Part shown: piece by piece, positions 14,175-26,200 of the stretch | Numbering within the stretch: the stretch's first letter is position 1 | Layout of the letters: each line of letters begins with the position of its first letter | Origin: Strix aluco | Lineage: Eukaryota > Chordata > Aves > Strigiformes > Strigidae | Assembly: GCF_031877795.1 (NCBI RefSeq) | Contig: NC_133948.1 | Location: 11,888,948-11,952,947, forward strand | DNA length: 64,000 nt | Reading direction: 5' to 3' | Translations under genes and position numbers: made by a program | The notes under the pieces: generated by a model | Database searches by the model: none | What the model was told of the DNA's origin: nothing | What the model saw: the letters and a program-made list of their open reading frames with translations, nothing else

Positions 14175-17100
14175 CTGAAAATACAAACAAAGATCAAATT
14201 TAAAGGGTTTGTCTTACAGGAGAGAGAAAATTTCCTTCAATGCTTCCATCACGAAGTACAAAATTCAAAATTCCTTCTAGATCCCAAAATTCCTTCTGGA
14301 CAGGAGTCAGTTTGTAACACTGAAAGTTTAAAACTCTTTCTGCAGTCAAGGCTCAAAAGAGTGAAACCCCCGCAGTTTTGTTGTAATAGAACGGGTATTT
14401 AGAAGCCATTGCAAAGTACATTCACTGAATAAAAGTGAGTCAGGCTCGTGTAACGGAGAAGCATTCACAGAAGGAAGGCTCGGGTTTTTTAGGAAGTCTG
14501 CCAGAAATATGCAGACACCACACTTAGTGATTAATTTAAATGTACCTAGAATACCAGTTTTATGAATCTGGAACACAGCACAGACACTGGAAACTGGTGC
14601 AGTTCTTGCATTTTGTTCCCCTGCTGCTTTCTTTCATTCAACAGCAGAGATGGAAGCGCTGCAGTCATTATGCTTAAGCTCTGCATAGTACAAATGGAAT
14701 TAGTGTTTCATAGTATCTTTCAGTCACTTAGTGAACAATTATACAAGGTAATACAGAAGTTATCCTGATTTCTGCTAACTGGTGGCTGCAGACAAATTTC
14801 AGGGATAGGACATGAAAGAACCTGCATAGAAATAGAATAGGAAATCAAGGGAAAAAAAGCTGTGATCAACTCCAAATTCCTATTACACAAAAAAAAAAAA
14901 AACCACACCTGTATTTAGGCCTATTTCACTTGCTGTGTTAATTTAGGGAATAAAACCTATCAGACTTATAGTTGAAGTTGTTCTACTTTTGCAAATTTGC
15001 AAACACGAAATTAAACTCACAGGAATTAGAATGAAAAACATAACTCCACTACTTTAAGCATACTGCATTAAAAGAAGTCACCAAATTTCTAAGGATATGT
15101 ACTCTGGTGTGAAAGTAAACTTGTCCTTGCTTGGACACTGCTTAGAAAATTAACAATTTCTTTTCAAATGTGCATATTTACACTGCTTGACAGGGGCATC
15201 AGAATGTTCGCAATTTTATTCTGAGACTGCTGGTGTAGTCAGTGTACCATCCGATAAATGTACATCTTTCCAAGTCTAAAAATAATTTATATAAATTATA
15301 ACTGTTACAGTGAGAGCTGACTTTCAAATTTAGGTTTTGTTCTTAAAATATTCTATGTCAATTAGTTTTAACTCCAAAATGCCTTTTCCCCAGAGCTCAG
15401 GAACCCCAGCTCCCAAAAGACATTGCACTGCCTGGCCTAATACAATAGAGACAATCTGCAGAGGGTAAAATGCACAGGACTCAACGCTAATGACATCTTC
15501 ATAATCTTCTGCACAGCTTCCAATCAACATCCTCCCAACAATCCCTCCCTCAACAATCTCTACTATGACCTATCTATATCATCTTCTCTAGTAAAGATAT
15601 TAACTCCCTCAAGATATAAAGGCTCAGTTAAGAGCTTTTTATTCTCTACAGTCTATTAGTATAGCACTTTTACAAAAATAAAATAAAATAAATCCACCAA
15701 AGATTAATAATCACTTGGTCATTCCTGCACTGCTGGAGAACTTTGCTTGAGAGTTCATTGCAAGTTCTCACACACAGTGGTTGATCTAAAGGAGTCAGTA
15801 ATGTTTTGCTAAAACTTAAACACCATTTAACCACACAATTAAATCCTTTCTCCCCCACCTGTCTTCATTATCTTTATAGTATTAAAAAAAAAAGTGATCT
15901 GTTACTGTACTACTGAGCTATATTACCCACAAAAATAAAAACTGAGTATAGAAAAGTAGACAAGGCACAAAAATAACTGAGCATGAGACTTAGTGGGACA
16001 GGACAATAGCAACAGAAACACCATCTCTTGGCTTTGCCATCCAGACTCCATATGAAAGAAATTAAATCTCCAAGACTGCAACCACAGCTATTCTAATTCT
16101 TCACCTGATACATCTTCACCTCCATTTTTCACCTCATCCTCCACTCACCACCTCTGTTCCTTACCCTCAGCTAACTGCTACCCTCATGTTCACCCCTTTC
16201 CCTCTGCTTCAAACTAAATGTCCTTCTAAATGATGGTATTTAAGTATTCAATAACAAAAAAAAAAAAGCAGTAATCCTCAACCTTCTTATAATTTTTTCT
16301 ACCTCCTTAAGGTGATTTCTTAAACTTTCTAATATAAACTTTTAGAAACAGATGTCTTCTGTGTATTCAAAACACCAAAACAGCATTTTTACAGCACATA
16401 ACAAATGCCCTGGGAACTATCAAAAAATTTTGAGTACTAAACCCTACATTTTTACTATGCTATATAGCTAGTGTATTTACTTTAGGAGAGATAAATTAAT
16501 CAGTTTTCAAATCTCATCCAGTTTCTCACAAGAGACAAAATACAACCTTACAGGAACACCACTAGCCTTGAAACAGTATTCCAGGGGTTTTTTCCAGTCG
16601 ATTGTCTCACTTCCATTTTTAATTGCAGAAGATGCATCACAACACCCACCCTGAGAAAGCTGATTTATAAAGCCCACTTGCACAGGAGCCATTGCAATTG
16701 CAGATAACCTACACCTGAAAAGCCTTCTGACCTTTCCTAATCACAACCAAAATTCAATGCAAGTGACAATAAGCAGCATATTTGCAGAAATTTCTGAAAA
16801 TCACATTAATAGCAGGAGGATCTTGTGAAGTCAAGCATGAACTCTGGTAATCTTTGCTGGTCTTTACTCAACATTCAGTATTAAAAGTAGGTCTACAGTA
16901 CAATCTTTAAAATGCAGTATAACTTTTGGAAGCATCTTCATACTATATTTAGACTAGCCAGTTTAGGTTTAGCTGTTGCATCAGTTTGGGCTGAGTAAAT
17001 TTGCTAACTCTCAATAAGTACCAGGCTAACAGAACTTATCCTGACACAGCAAGATTGAGGAATAGCAGGGAATACTCAAGATACATTCACACAGAGCACA

Positions 17101-20100
17101 ACAAAAAAAAAAAAAAAAAAAAAAAAACAGGAGAAAAGCCATCTCTCAGGACTAACTGCAGAACAGTTGTTCACAGGTGGAAAAAGAATGCTAACTTCTT
17201 AACCAAAATTCAAAAATATCTAAGATAAGACTAAGAGATTAATTAAGGGATTATTCCAGTTCATCACTAGATGCTGTATAATTTAATTCCCAAGACTGAC
17301 TTAAACTCACCTTGAAACCATTCCTTAAAATAAAAAGGAAAAATTAATCAAGCAGCTAATTCAACATGCTTAGGAAATGTTTACTAGCTTTAAGATGCAT
17401 CAGAAGTTACTGATGTATCTTGGATAATCAGGAACTACCATCAACTCAAGCCCATGGCAAATTATTCCCCATCCTAGCTAAAAAATGCTGATATTCTATG
17501 TCGATGTACCTAAAAACGACATCTACCTCCCTGGTGTAACAGCTATATTGCAAGAAACTAGACTCAAAGGAAAGCATGTGACCTTTATGGAACTATCAAT
17601 TGTTTTATCTATTTCTGACACATTAGCAAAGTAGATAAGAACAGATATGTTTCTCTTCACATGTGGGGACGATACACAAAAAAAGAAAAATTTCCTTCAG
17701 CATTTTAAGTTATTTCCTTCTATCTTCCATTCTACCTGTAACCTTTCTTTAATAGAAAAAAACTTGGACTGCAATAATTTACTTTTACATTTTAGACATA
17801 GACACACTTTCTTATAATGGCCATTAGAAAAATCTTAAAAGATTAAAGTCATTTGTAGTATAACTTCAAAATAGTATTTACTTACTTAGGGATTACTCTA
17901 TACTTTCCTTATGCAAACACACCTCTCTCCCCTCCCACCTAAATTTGGGGTTATTTTCAGCCCTGAGCCAGATGATGCGATGGAACACACAGGCTATGAT
18001 GTGCTAGCAGTTTTCATTCAGACTGACAGTCTGCTTTTTGTAATGAGAATACAGTGCAAATCATTTATTTCTATCATACTTACAGGTATCTCTACATACT
18101 CACTCCTCCTTTGCTTTATGCCCACAAAGTTCTTTCACAGGTTACTGGGAAAAAAAATGTATGTAAAAGGAATCCCAGCTATAACCCTGGAATTCCTAAC
18201 TACACATGCTGATGAGCGTGACAGTACTGTATCAGCTCAGAAATTACTTCCATGTGTGTGATCCCACATGGGCCACACCAAGCTGAGTTACTTTCACATG
18301 GAAAGCACACCAAAGTGAAGATTCCACAACTGACAGCGGTTCTATGATGCACTGATGGATTATTTAGTAGAATTTGACCGAGGTCAACCAAATGTATGTG
18401 ATTATACTTCTGGTTTTTCAGCCAGAGCATATAAGTCACAGCTAGAGCCAGTTCTTAGCAAGATGCTGTAAAAATTACTATACCTGAGCCAGTATAAAGT
18501 CAGGTTTAATTATTAAAACTCTCCTGATACAAAGTTATATTGTCCGAAATTTTTGAACAAATAGAAGCCAGACTAATGAATTTAAACAAGATCAGTTTCC
18601 TGCATCATGTGGCTTCAGTGTTCTATATCAAGGATTGGCAGTTCTATAGCTAGATTTACTGTATAAAACCCAGTAAGGAAGTAATCTCACAGCAGGGGAG
18701 GACATTGTTTACATTAAAGGCATCTCACCCCCCACACACACACATACTTCATTAACCCAAAATCAGACACTGATGTGAAGAACTCAGTGATGCAATACTA
18801 AAAATATGGAACATCCTAAACGTTTAAGTCCATTTATGCACACAGATAAAGCCTACAAATTAAACTAGAACCTCAAGTTATTTTGCTTAAAAAACTTTAG
18901 ATCATTCCAAGACTTAAATTTATTTCACACTGACTAGTATTTCACACATGACTAATGTTAATATTATACATCTCACATAACTCATCTTACCAGTTTTAAG
19001 GTGTAAATGACTTTCTACCCACTATGTAGCCATACTAGAAAAGCAACATAAATTAGCAGAGGTCCTGAGCACTACATATTAGGATTAATACTGTCTGAAA
19101 TACTAAGGGTTTATACATCTAAAATGTTTAACTATTTCTGGAATGATCTAAACCCAAAGGTACTCAATGCTGTATTCAAGATTCTAGAGTATCTGTTCCA
19201 TCAAGTAAGAACCTTTAACATTTACACCAGAAGCACATCTTCCCCCAGTGTGTCAAGAAGTAATTTTTTACCTACCGTGTAGGATTATTTCAAATAGTTG
19301 GAATCCTGGAGCAGCGTTTAATGCAATGAGAATGACACACCCCTTGGAAGAATGCCATTTAGTAAAGGCACATTTACATATGATTGTATTTTCTATTAAA
19401 ATAATTTGGCTGGAAAAAAGTAAACTAAACTCATTAATTTATAACAGCAAACTTAGTGAAAGTTTCAGTTCTCTCTCCTGCCTACACATTATAAGCCAAA
19501 ATATGAGAATTCTTTTAAGAAAAAAGTTTAATAGCAACAAAAAAAGAAGTATTATTGAGCAGTTATTTAAGCTGAAACTACTTCATCTGGCTTTTCTTTA
19601 AAAGAAGGAACCAATAGGACTGAAAAATAAGTGTTTCTCCAGCTTGATGACAGCTGAAATGGCAGTCTTGTCATACTTTTTCTTCCTTCAGTGGCAGTGT
19701 CAATAATCATGCAAATACGCATTTGCTAAAACAGTCTTTGTTACTTTGTTTTTAGGAGTAACTCTCAGGCTGTTGGCTATACTGTGTATTGTAGAAGTGT
19801 GGTGATAAATATCTAGAACTGAAATTAATAATTCAGAGTTCTTTTTACATTGGAAGCACACTACTTTCATACAGCACTTTAAAAAACCATCAGATATGTT
19901 ATATTCAGATATTTTACAAAAATTTTTAAAATAAACTTTTCAAATCATGATATCCTGCATTGAGAACAGATTTCCGAGTTAGAACACTGATTTCCTGTTG
20001 AAGCAAGTCTAACATCTCTGGAGTTCAAGATTATTTGAATATTATTCTATATGGATAAAAACTTCTCTTAATAGCAGTTATTTACAACCACTGAAATAGA

Positions 20101-22417
20101 AGGAAATATTAGCTGTGTGAGAAGACACAGCCCACATAACATTTCATAGGAGCTTATGTTCAGACCTACAAAATCAACTTCAAACACTGAAGAGCATTCT
20201 GGAAGTTACCATGTTCAAGTGAACACCTGTAATTGAAAGCCAAGTAACCAACAGATGCTACATTATAGGCATGCAACAGTATATGAACAGCTTAAACAAG
20301 GAAACTGTTGCCTTTTAAATTCAGCTTTACTTTTTGTATTTTTAAAGTATCTATAATGTAATGTTTCATAAATGCTTAAGACTCAACTCACAAAGTGTTC
20401 TCAAGCTCCCAATTACAGCAGCTCATCATTATACAACTCACTTGAGAGCAAAAGTAGCATGACAGAGCAGAATACCGTGACTCAGGATGAATGAAATCGC
20501 ATAGTAATTAGGACAGTTTAAAAAGACAACTGAACATACACACTAGTTATATGTACTTTATTTACATATTTCCTGATGCATAGCAACTGCATTTGGTTTG
20601 TTCCACGTATGTTCAGAGAGCCATGCATATACTATAGGTCAGCAATATTTGGAAAAATAGAGGTATCTACGAACTACAGCTAGAAATACTCTTCTAGAGC
20701 AGCAGTGGATTTCAGTGGCTTCTCCATTTCATCTTTTAGAATTAGCAACTAAAAGATTAAAGAGATAAACAGAGATGTTACTACTACATATATGTCAAGA
20801 ATTCTAGCGATATGATTAAAATACAGGTTATTTTAATGCCTAGTGCCTCTGATATTGAGACACTCGGAAGTACTGCTGCTTTAGAACTGGATTGGTCATA
20901 GCGTTTATTATGACACAATAGCAAACATGAACAAGAGCTGCAAAATAAGTGTCTTTTTACTGCCCTCGTTTAAGGGAGGCGACATACATCACAGCCCTCA
21001 AACGAGGCTAAATGGATTGATTCTTACAACAGAAATGTGAACTCCATTTGAAGCTGCTCTTTCAAACTAAAATCATCTTGTGTCTTTAAACAGCAGTACT
21101 CTCAAGGGAAACTTGATTCCTCTTGGGGCCTCTGGTGTTCACAAAGGACAGATCAGCAAGAACAAACCAATTGTAATCAGATACAGCAAAGACACTGCTA
21201 AGCATTTACTGGCATTAACATTACCCTTAACATTCAGATTATATGAATACTTTGTTTTTTAAAAAAAGGGACTAGACATATAAGTTAGATCATTCTGCAA
21301 TTTTATTATGTATCAGTACAGACAGGTCAGTACAAGTAATGGTCATTGCTTGGTTCTGAAAGGAGCCGAGTTGCGACTGTAACTTATCGTTTAAACACAT
21401 GTCAGTATTCAACTGGGCAAGGAAGGCACTGAGAGTTTGTTACCCTACAAAGAAGAGGCAAAAAGGCAACGTTAAAGCTTGGGAAACGCTCTCTGTGCAC
21501 TGGGTAGCTGTTATACCCGGATGCAACTCCTGTACCAGCTTTGAGTCAGAGTCCTGGTGGCTGTGGGTGAGGCCTCTATTCGTGCCTTTTATCGCGAGGC
21601 AAAGGAAACGTCTAGAAAAGGAAGGGGCTCCTCTTGCCGCGCGCGGCTTCCCCAGACACCCCCCGCCGCAGCGGCCACCCCACCCCACCCGCCCCCCCAA
21701 GCGCTTGCGTGTCCCAGACTCCCCGAGAAGGGGAGACGCACCCCAAGGTCAAAGCCGCCATCCCCGTCCGGGGAGGGGGGCGGCGCGCGAGGACGGACCC
21801 CATCTTGAGCAGGGGTCAGAGAAAGGACCCGCCGCTGCGCTCCCGCCGCCACGGGCAGAGAGGCGGGCAGTATTCAAACGGCTGCACCGCGCGTCGGATT
21901 GGCGGGGCCGGGGGAGAGAGGCGAGAGGAGGGCATGGGGACAGCCACACCCCCGGGAGCGGGAGGGCTGCGAGGGAGTCCTTACCGGGGAGTGAAAGAAA
22001 CCAGGGAGGAAGAGAAGAAATTTTGAAAGAAAAGGGGGATATCTCGGTCCAGTTGGGACCGGCTACCGTTTGTTTCGCCTCTCCCCGAGGCAGGTAGTAA
22101 CGGGCACCGCCCCACACGGCGGCGAGGTGTCCCGGCGGGATGGTCTGGCTCTTGCTCCCGCCCTCCTTTCTTCACCGCGACGGGTGGGACCTGGCGGCTC
22201 CATCCTCCCCGGGACCCAACTCCGCCTCGGACCAGCCCGGACTTCCTTTCCCTCCCTCCCCGCCACTGCCCACCCTTCACACTCCTCCCCGGCTAGGACC
22301 CACAGCCGCCACGCTACCAGCCCCACTCACCGACTTCATGGCCGAGGCCATGTCGTCGTATCTCTCCGCCTGCTCGGCCAGGCGGGCTCGCTGCAGCAGC
22401 TGCTCTCGGTCCCCCAT
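13518..22417 (-). CDS. YWHAH: 14-3-3 protein eta (whole gene, two coding exons)
   Basis: Gene-level entry joining exon 1 (22331-22417) and exon 2 (13518-14174), spliced S|VTELNE in phase 0. The product is 247 residues, against 246 for human 14-3-3 eta. It starts [20 protein letters not shown] and carries [20 protein letters not shown] and [20 protein letters not shown]. The eta-specific features are [29 protein letters not shown] and [11 protein letters not shown]; these exclude gamma, zeta, beta, theta and epsilon. 14-3-3 proteins are cytosolic dimers that bind phosphoserine or phosphothreonine motifs in client kinases, receptors and apoptosis regulators. The K-R-R-Y phosphate-binding residues lie in the conserved helices seen here. 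The C-terminus ends GNN, one Asn longer than human eta. The two-exon structure is what is known for this gene in vertebrates. Confidence 0.97.
17103..17127 (+). repeat. Poly(A) run
   Basis: About 25 consecutive A residues on the plus strand within YWHAH intron 1. No retroposon body or target-site duplication is recognisable beside it, so it is listed as a simple repeat. Confidence 0.85.
18730..18746 (+). repeat. (CA)n microsatellite
   Basis: A C-rich lead followed by CACACACACACA in YWHAH intron 1. Confidence 0.8.
20964..21007 (-). other. Inverted repeat / RNA hairpin in YWHAH intron 1
   Basis: Arms CCTCGTTTAAGGG (20964-20976) and CCCTCAAACGAGG (20995-21007) are inverted copies with one mismatch and an 18-base loop. 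In the sense of the YWHAH pre-mRNA the mismatch becomes a G-U wobble, so all 13 positions can pair. It stands out as a GC-rich island in AT-rich intron. It may be a remnant of a small inverted-repeat transposon or a structured RNA element. Confidence 0.6.
22331..22417 (-). CDS. YWHAH: YWHAH exon 1 (start codon to donor)
   Basis: ATG at 22415-22417 opens [20 protein letters not shown] and continues DDMASAMKS to the donor GTGAGT at 22330. The 29 residues form the N-terminal dimerisation helices of 14-3-3. The start is chosen because it matches the family start exactly and the next exon continues in frame with VTELNEP. Confidence 0.97.
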
Positions 22418-22877
22418 AGCCGCTTCCGTGGTGGCTGCCGGGCTGGGCACACTCTGCGCCCCTCGGAGAGAGAGCAAGGGGGGAGGGGGGGCGGGGATCT
22501 GAGCCTCGACACGCGCGGGCGGTGCGAGTAAGGGAACCTAAACGGAGCCGCCACCTCACGCTCGCTCGCCCGCCCGCCCGCTTGCTGGCTCGCTCGGCGA
22601 CCGCTGGGCTGGCCTCCGCCGCCGCTCGCCCCGCCGGCCGGCCGCGCTTGCCGGGCGACGGTTGGCGCCTGGCGCTGACGGACCGCGGCAAGGCGGGCAG
22701 GCGCGCGCTCGCTGCGTCCCCTCCGCGGCGTGTGCGGCTCGCGCCTCTGCGCCCGGCTCGGAGCCTCGCGCTGCTGCCGCCGCCTGCGCCTGCGCGCTGG
22801 GAAGGCAACGAGGGGGCGGAGCCGCGGGGACTGCAGGGGAGGGGAGGGGGCGCTGCTCCCCCGCGTTCTATTTCTAG

Positions 22878-22899
22878 GTGACGTCACTTGCTATAAATA
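22878..22899 (+). promoter_or_regulatory. Palindromic CRE followed by a TATA box
   Basis: GTGACGTCAC (22878-22887), a full CREB/ATF palindrome, is followed five bases later by TATAAATA (22892-22899). The TATA sequence reads on the plus strand, pointing away from YWHAH. Either this is a divergent promoter starting at about 22925, or the CRE serves YWHAH and the TATA match is incidental. On the minus strand the same bases read TATTTATA, a weaker TATA. Confidence 0.6.
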
Positions 22900-23130
22900 G
22901 CCATCCCGGGGCGCCGGCCGGGGGGGGCGCATGCGCGCTGCCGCTGCTGCATTTTACTGCTGCAAAGGTGGAGGTGGGCGGTGGGCGCGGGCATTGCGGA
23001 GACGGGCACGGCCCGGCCGCCCCACGGACCGCGCCGGGCATGAAACGCCTGCGGACGGGCTCCGCGCCCCGCCCGGCCTTCCCGCGGAGCTCCCCGCGGG
23101 GCTGCCACCGCTGACCCCCGGCCGGGGCAG

Positions 23131-23155
23131 GGCAGGGCAGGGCACAGGGCAGCCC
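23131..23155 (+). repeat. G-rich (GGGCA)n short tandem
   Basis: Several copies of GGGCA in tandem within the CpG island, with potential to form a G-quadruplex on the plus strand. Confidence 0.5.
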
Positions 23156-23299
23156 CCCGGGCCGCCCCTCCACGTGCCCGGCCCCGCTCTGCGCCATCTC
23201 GGCTTTGTGCTGCCGTGGCCTCCCAGCGCCGGCCCCGCGGTTTACACAGTTGTGTCTCATTCCCGTGAAATAAACCTATCTCGCAGCCCAGCTGCTTCG

Positions 23300-26200
23300 A
23301 AACGTTCCTAGTTGCGGGGGTGGTGTAGGCACGGGCCAATTCTACTACCTTGCCTAAGAGATGCAACTAAATTCAATTTTACTACGTATTTTAATTTGTA
23401 ACAGTCGAGCTCCTCTTCCATAAATTGACAGAGTGCCGGCCTTACATAAAAACCCTCTCGAAGGAGAAGCGTTGCACAAACGACACAGCTGCTGCCGGTG
23501 TCTGCAGAAATGCTAGCACTCACGTTACTCATCTCTTACGATAAATTGTAGATTAACTTTGTCTGTTCAACCCACAGCCAGCATTTAAACATCACTGCAC
23601 CACTGTACTTGCGGGGAGCTGCCCTACCCCGAGCGAAGGCTTTGCTCACCATCGCAGCAGGGGCTGGCGGGAGCTCCCCTGCACTCTGGCCCCGGAGAAG
23701 CGGGCAGCGCGGCTCACCGGTACCGGCGGAGGCAGGGGATGCGGCTGCTCTCGCTCCTTCCTCACTGTCCTCCCGCTGTCCCCACCACTCTCGCAATTGA
23801 GTAAATCCAGCCCATTGTGACAGCCAAAAGTTTTTAGCCTTTAACATTGCTGGCTTTTGTGCACTAAACCCTAAAGCCGTTTAAAATGAATGTTGCAGTT
23901 AGTTTTAGAAGGAACTAGATGATTATTGCTGATTTTTTTTAAAGAACATAAATAAATATTATGACAAATAAGAATAAATGGTAATATATATATGTAGCAA
24001 GCTATAAACTGATTGCCAGAACATTCAGGAAATAGCTGTTTGCAGGACTGTGAAGCACAGTTGAACACACGTATCGGCAGCTGAATGGCGCCTCTTCCCT
24101 AACAGGATTTCATTTTCACTGTTTCTAAGAGAAGGCAGTGACATATAAAACCTGAACAGAAAGGATCCCAAGGATCAGCCTAATTCATTATCATCATTAA
24201 TACAAAACTTGCATTGATTTTACCTAAGGATAAAGCTTTATCTATGAACAGCAGGAACGTGTTCCTGAAAATGTAAGATTCAATGTAAAAATATAGATTT
24301 TAATGTACCTAACGCTTATGCAAGAATAGTGAGAGATGGGCCAATCCAAAATGCCCAGTACACTTCTCCAGTTTGGAAACTTTGCAGTTGTAATAACTTC
24401 TTAGTGGAGATTAGTCAGGCTGCAAAGCGTTCCAACAGTTCTGAAAATTTGTAGGGTCTACCAAAAGCTTTCTAGTCTCGTACAGCAGTTTCAGACTCCC
24501 GAGGGAAACAGATTACAAAGTATTTTTAAAACCAGTTATTCACCCACTGAACCAGACAATCTGCAATAATCTGCCAAGTATACGTGGATAACTCTGTACA
24601 CGCACAAAAACATTCTCATTAAATGCTTCTGGGTTTTCTTAATTGAAGCTTCTGTATAATGGCTATTTCTCAGTCTAAAGCATCTCAAAAATTCTTAACC
24701 TTGAATCCTTAAGGTCATATGTAACCTCGTTGCTCTAAAATCAGACACGTCTAAATGCAAAAGTTGCAAGGAAAAGTGCTAAAATAAGGCAACCTTGCAT
24801 GCAGCATTTCAACAGCCTGACCGTAACCTAAAGAAAGTGAAGAGATTGCACTTCACACATATAATGTCTGTGAGAGAGTACCTATATTCTCCTGTGCGCA
24901 CAGTGCCTAGTGGTCTGGATCTTCAGCCATCATAGTGGCTCCAGGGACCTACAGAGGTACAAATAAAAACAAATTAGAGCTCACACAATGAGTTTAATCT
25001 GCTACAATATCTATAAGCTAAGTTACAATGTCTCAAAAAGAAAAATGAAAAGGAAATGGAAGTGTCAGCAGACCTTTTACTAGAGTGCTGAATGGGGGGC
25101 AAAACACCACAGAACTCAGTGGTTCGGCAGCCGAGCTCAGAGGCCAGGCATCGCGCGTGACCTTCCGGAGCTCCAGATTTCCAGCAAAGCTCAGGCAGGA
25201 GCTCAGAAATGCTGCTCTCACGAGGCAGGATTGAGAGTTGTTGGCAAAGTGACCACACCCAGCAAGAATTTGTAGATGGAGAAACTTATGGTACTGAAAA
25301 TTGCACCATGACCTAAGGCAGTGGCTCTGCTCCACAGGCACATCTGATTATTGGACAGCACCGATGTTCCACAAATAGCTGCTCACTGAAATGCCGTTCC
25401 AGTTCACTGCTCGGCCCCGCACAGGGGCACCGGGGACACCAACGCAGTCTCGGAGGGCATCTCCCCGGTGCTGATGTTTAGCTGAGGGGACAGAGCTACC
25501 AGATACACTGGTGAAGAGGAAACACCACAAGGAAACCATGCCATTCCCAGCCTTTCCCCAGGGCGGAAAGCCTCCCCCTTTGGTGGTTCTGGTAGTGGTG
25601 AGGGAGCACGCACCTCCTGCAGCACTCTTCCTGAGACCTGTGGAACTATAGCAGCAGTACTACAAAGTCCCTGCCACTAAGTCTCCTCATCCCTGAAACA
25701 AACGGTCTTCCCTCTCTTTGCTGCAGCAAGGAAATGTTTTATTTAGGGATCGCTGAATGATAAAAGTCTTGGGGACAAGACACTGAAAAACAGAGAGAGA
25801 ACAGAAGCAACTACCAGTTGATGGGGGAAGTTAACCACCTTCCACATCACAGCAAAGGAAGTAGAGATGAGTATGGTAGAGGAAGAGAGATGGAGAGTTT
25901 GTGGGTATCTGATCTTGGAAATACCGTGACTAGCACTTAAGTGGGGCATGATGCTCAGATAGTGCTGTAAGGACAGATTCTTTCACAGGCTTAGGAGTAT
26001 CTGTAATTTTTATTGTTAGAATCCTGGCAGCACAGCCCCCCAGTAAAGTGAGATAACTGCGCATCAGGGAGGAAAGGTGTTGTAACCAGTGACAAGATCA
26101 GAGCACGAGATAGGAGTGGGTGTAGCTGAAGTGTGATGAATCTTTCCCAAACCACAAGGGACTATAATTTCAATGATACATTTCTAACCAAACCATACAG

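Larger units (their letters stand above)
14175..22330 (-). other. YWHAH: YWHAH intron 1 (about 8.2 kb)
   Basis: The donor is TCG|GTGAGTGGGG and the acceptor is TTTTCAG|GTAACT. The interior is AT-rich and I saw no further coding exon. It contains a 25-base poly(A) run near 17.1 kb, a (CA)n tract near 18.73 kb, a strong hairpin at 20964-21007, and, toward exon 1, the downstream part of the promoter CpG island from about 21.56 kb. Confidence 0.9.
21560..23300. promoter_or_regulatory. YWHAH: CpG island promoter of YWHAH
   Basis: About 1.7 kb of very GC-rich, CpG-dense sequence spanning YWHAH exon 1, its 5' UTR and upstream sequence. It contains many GGGCGG-type GC boxes, CGCTCGCTCGCCCGCCCG low-complexity runs, and a CRE/TATA pair at 22.88-22.90 kb. 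The YWHAH start site must lie above 22417. I infer it at about 22.5-22.87 kb but cannot fix it from sequence. Open frames here on both strands are GC artefacts. Confidence 0.85.

Noticed and set aside
21399-23366. Many long overlapping frames (up to 232 codons) in the YWHAH CpG island
   Set aside because: They are open in most frames on both strands, rich in Arg, Pro, Ala and Gly, and overlap YWHAH exon 1. This is what CpG-dense sequence gives by composition.
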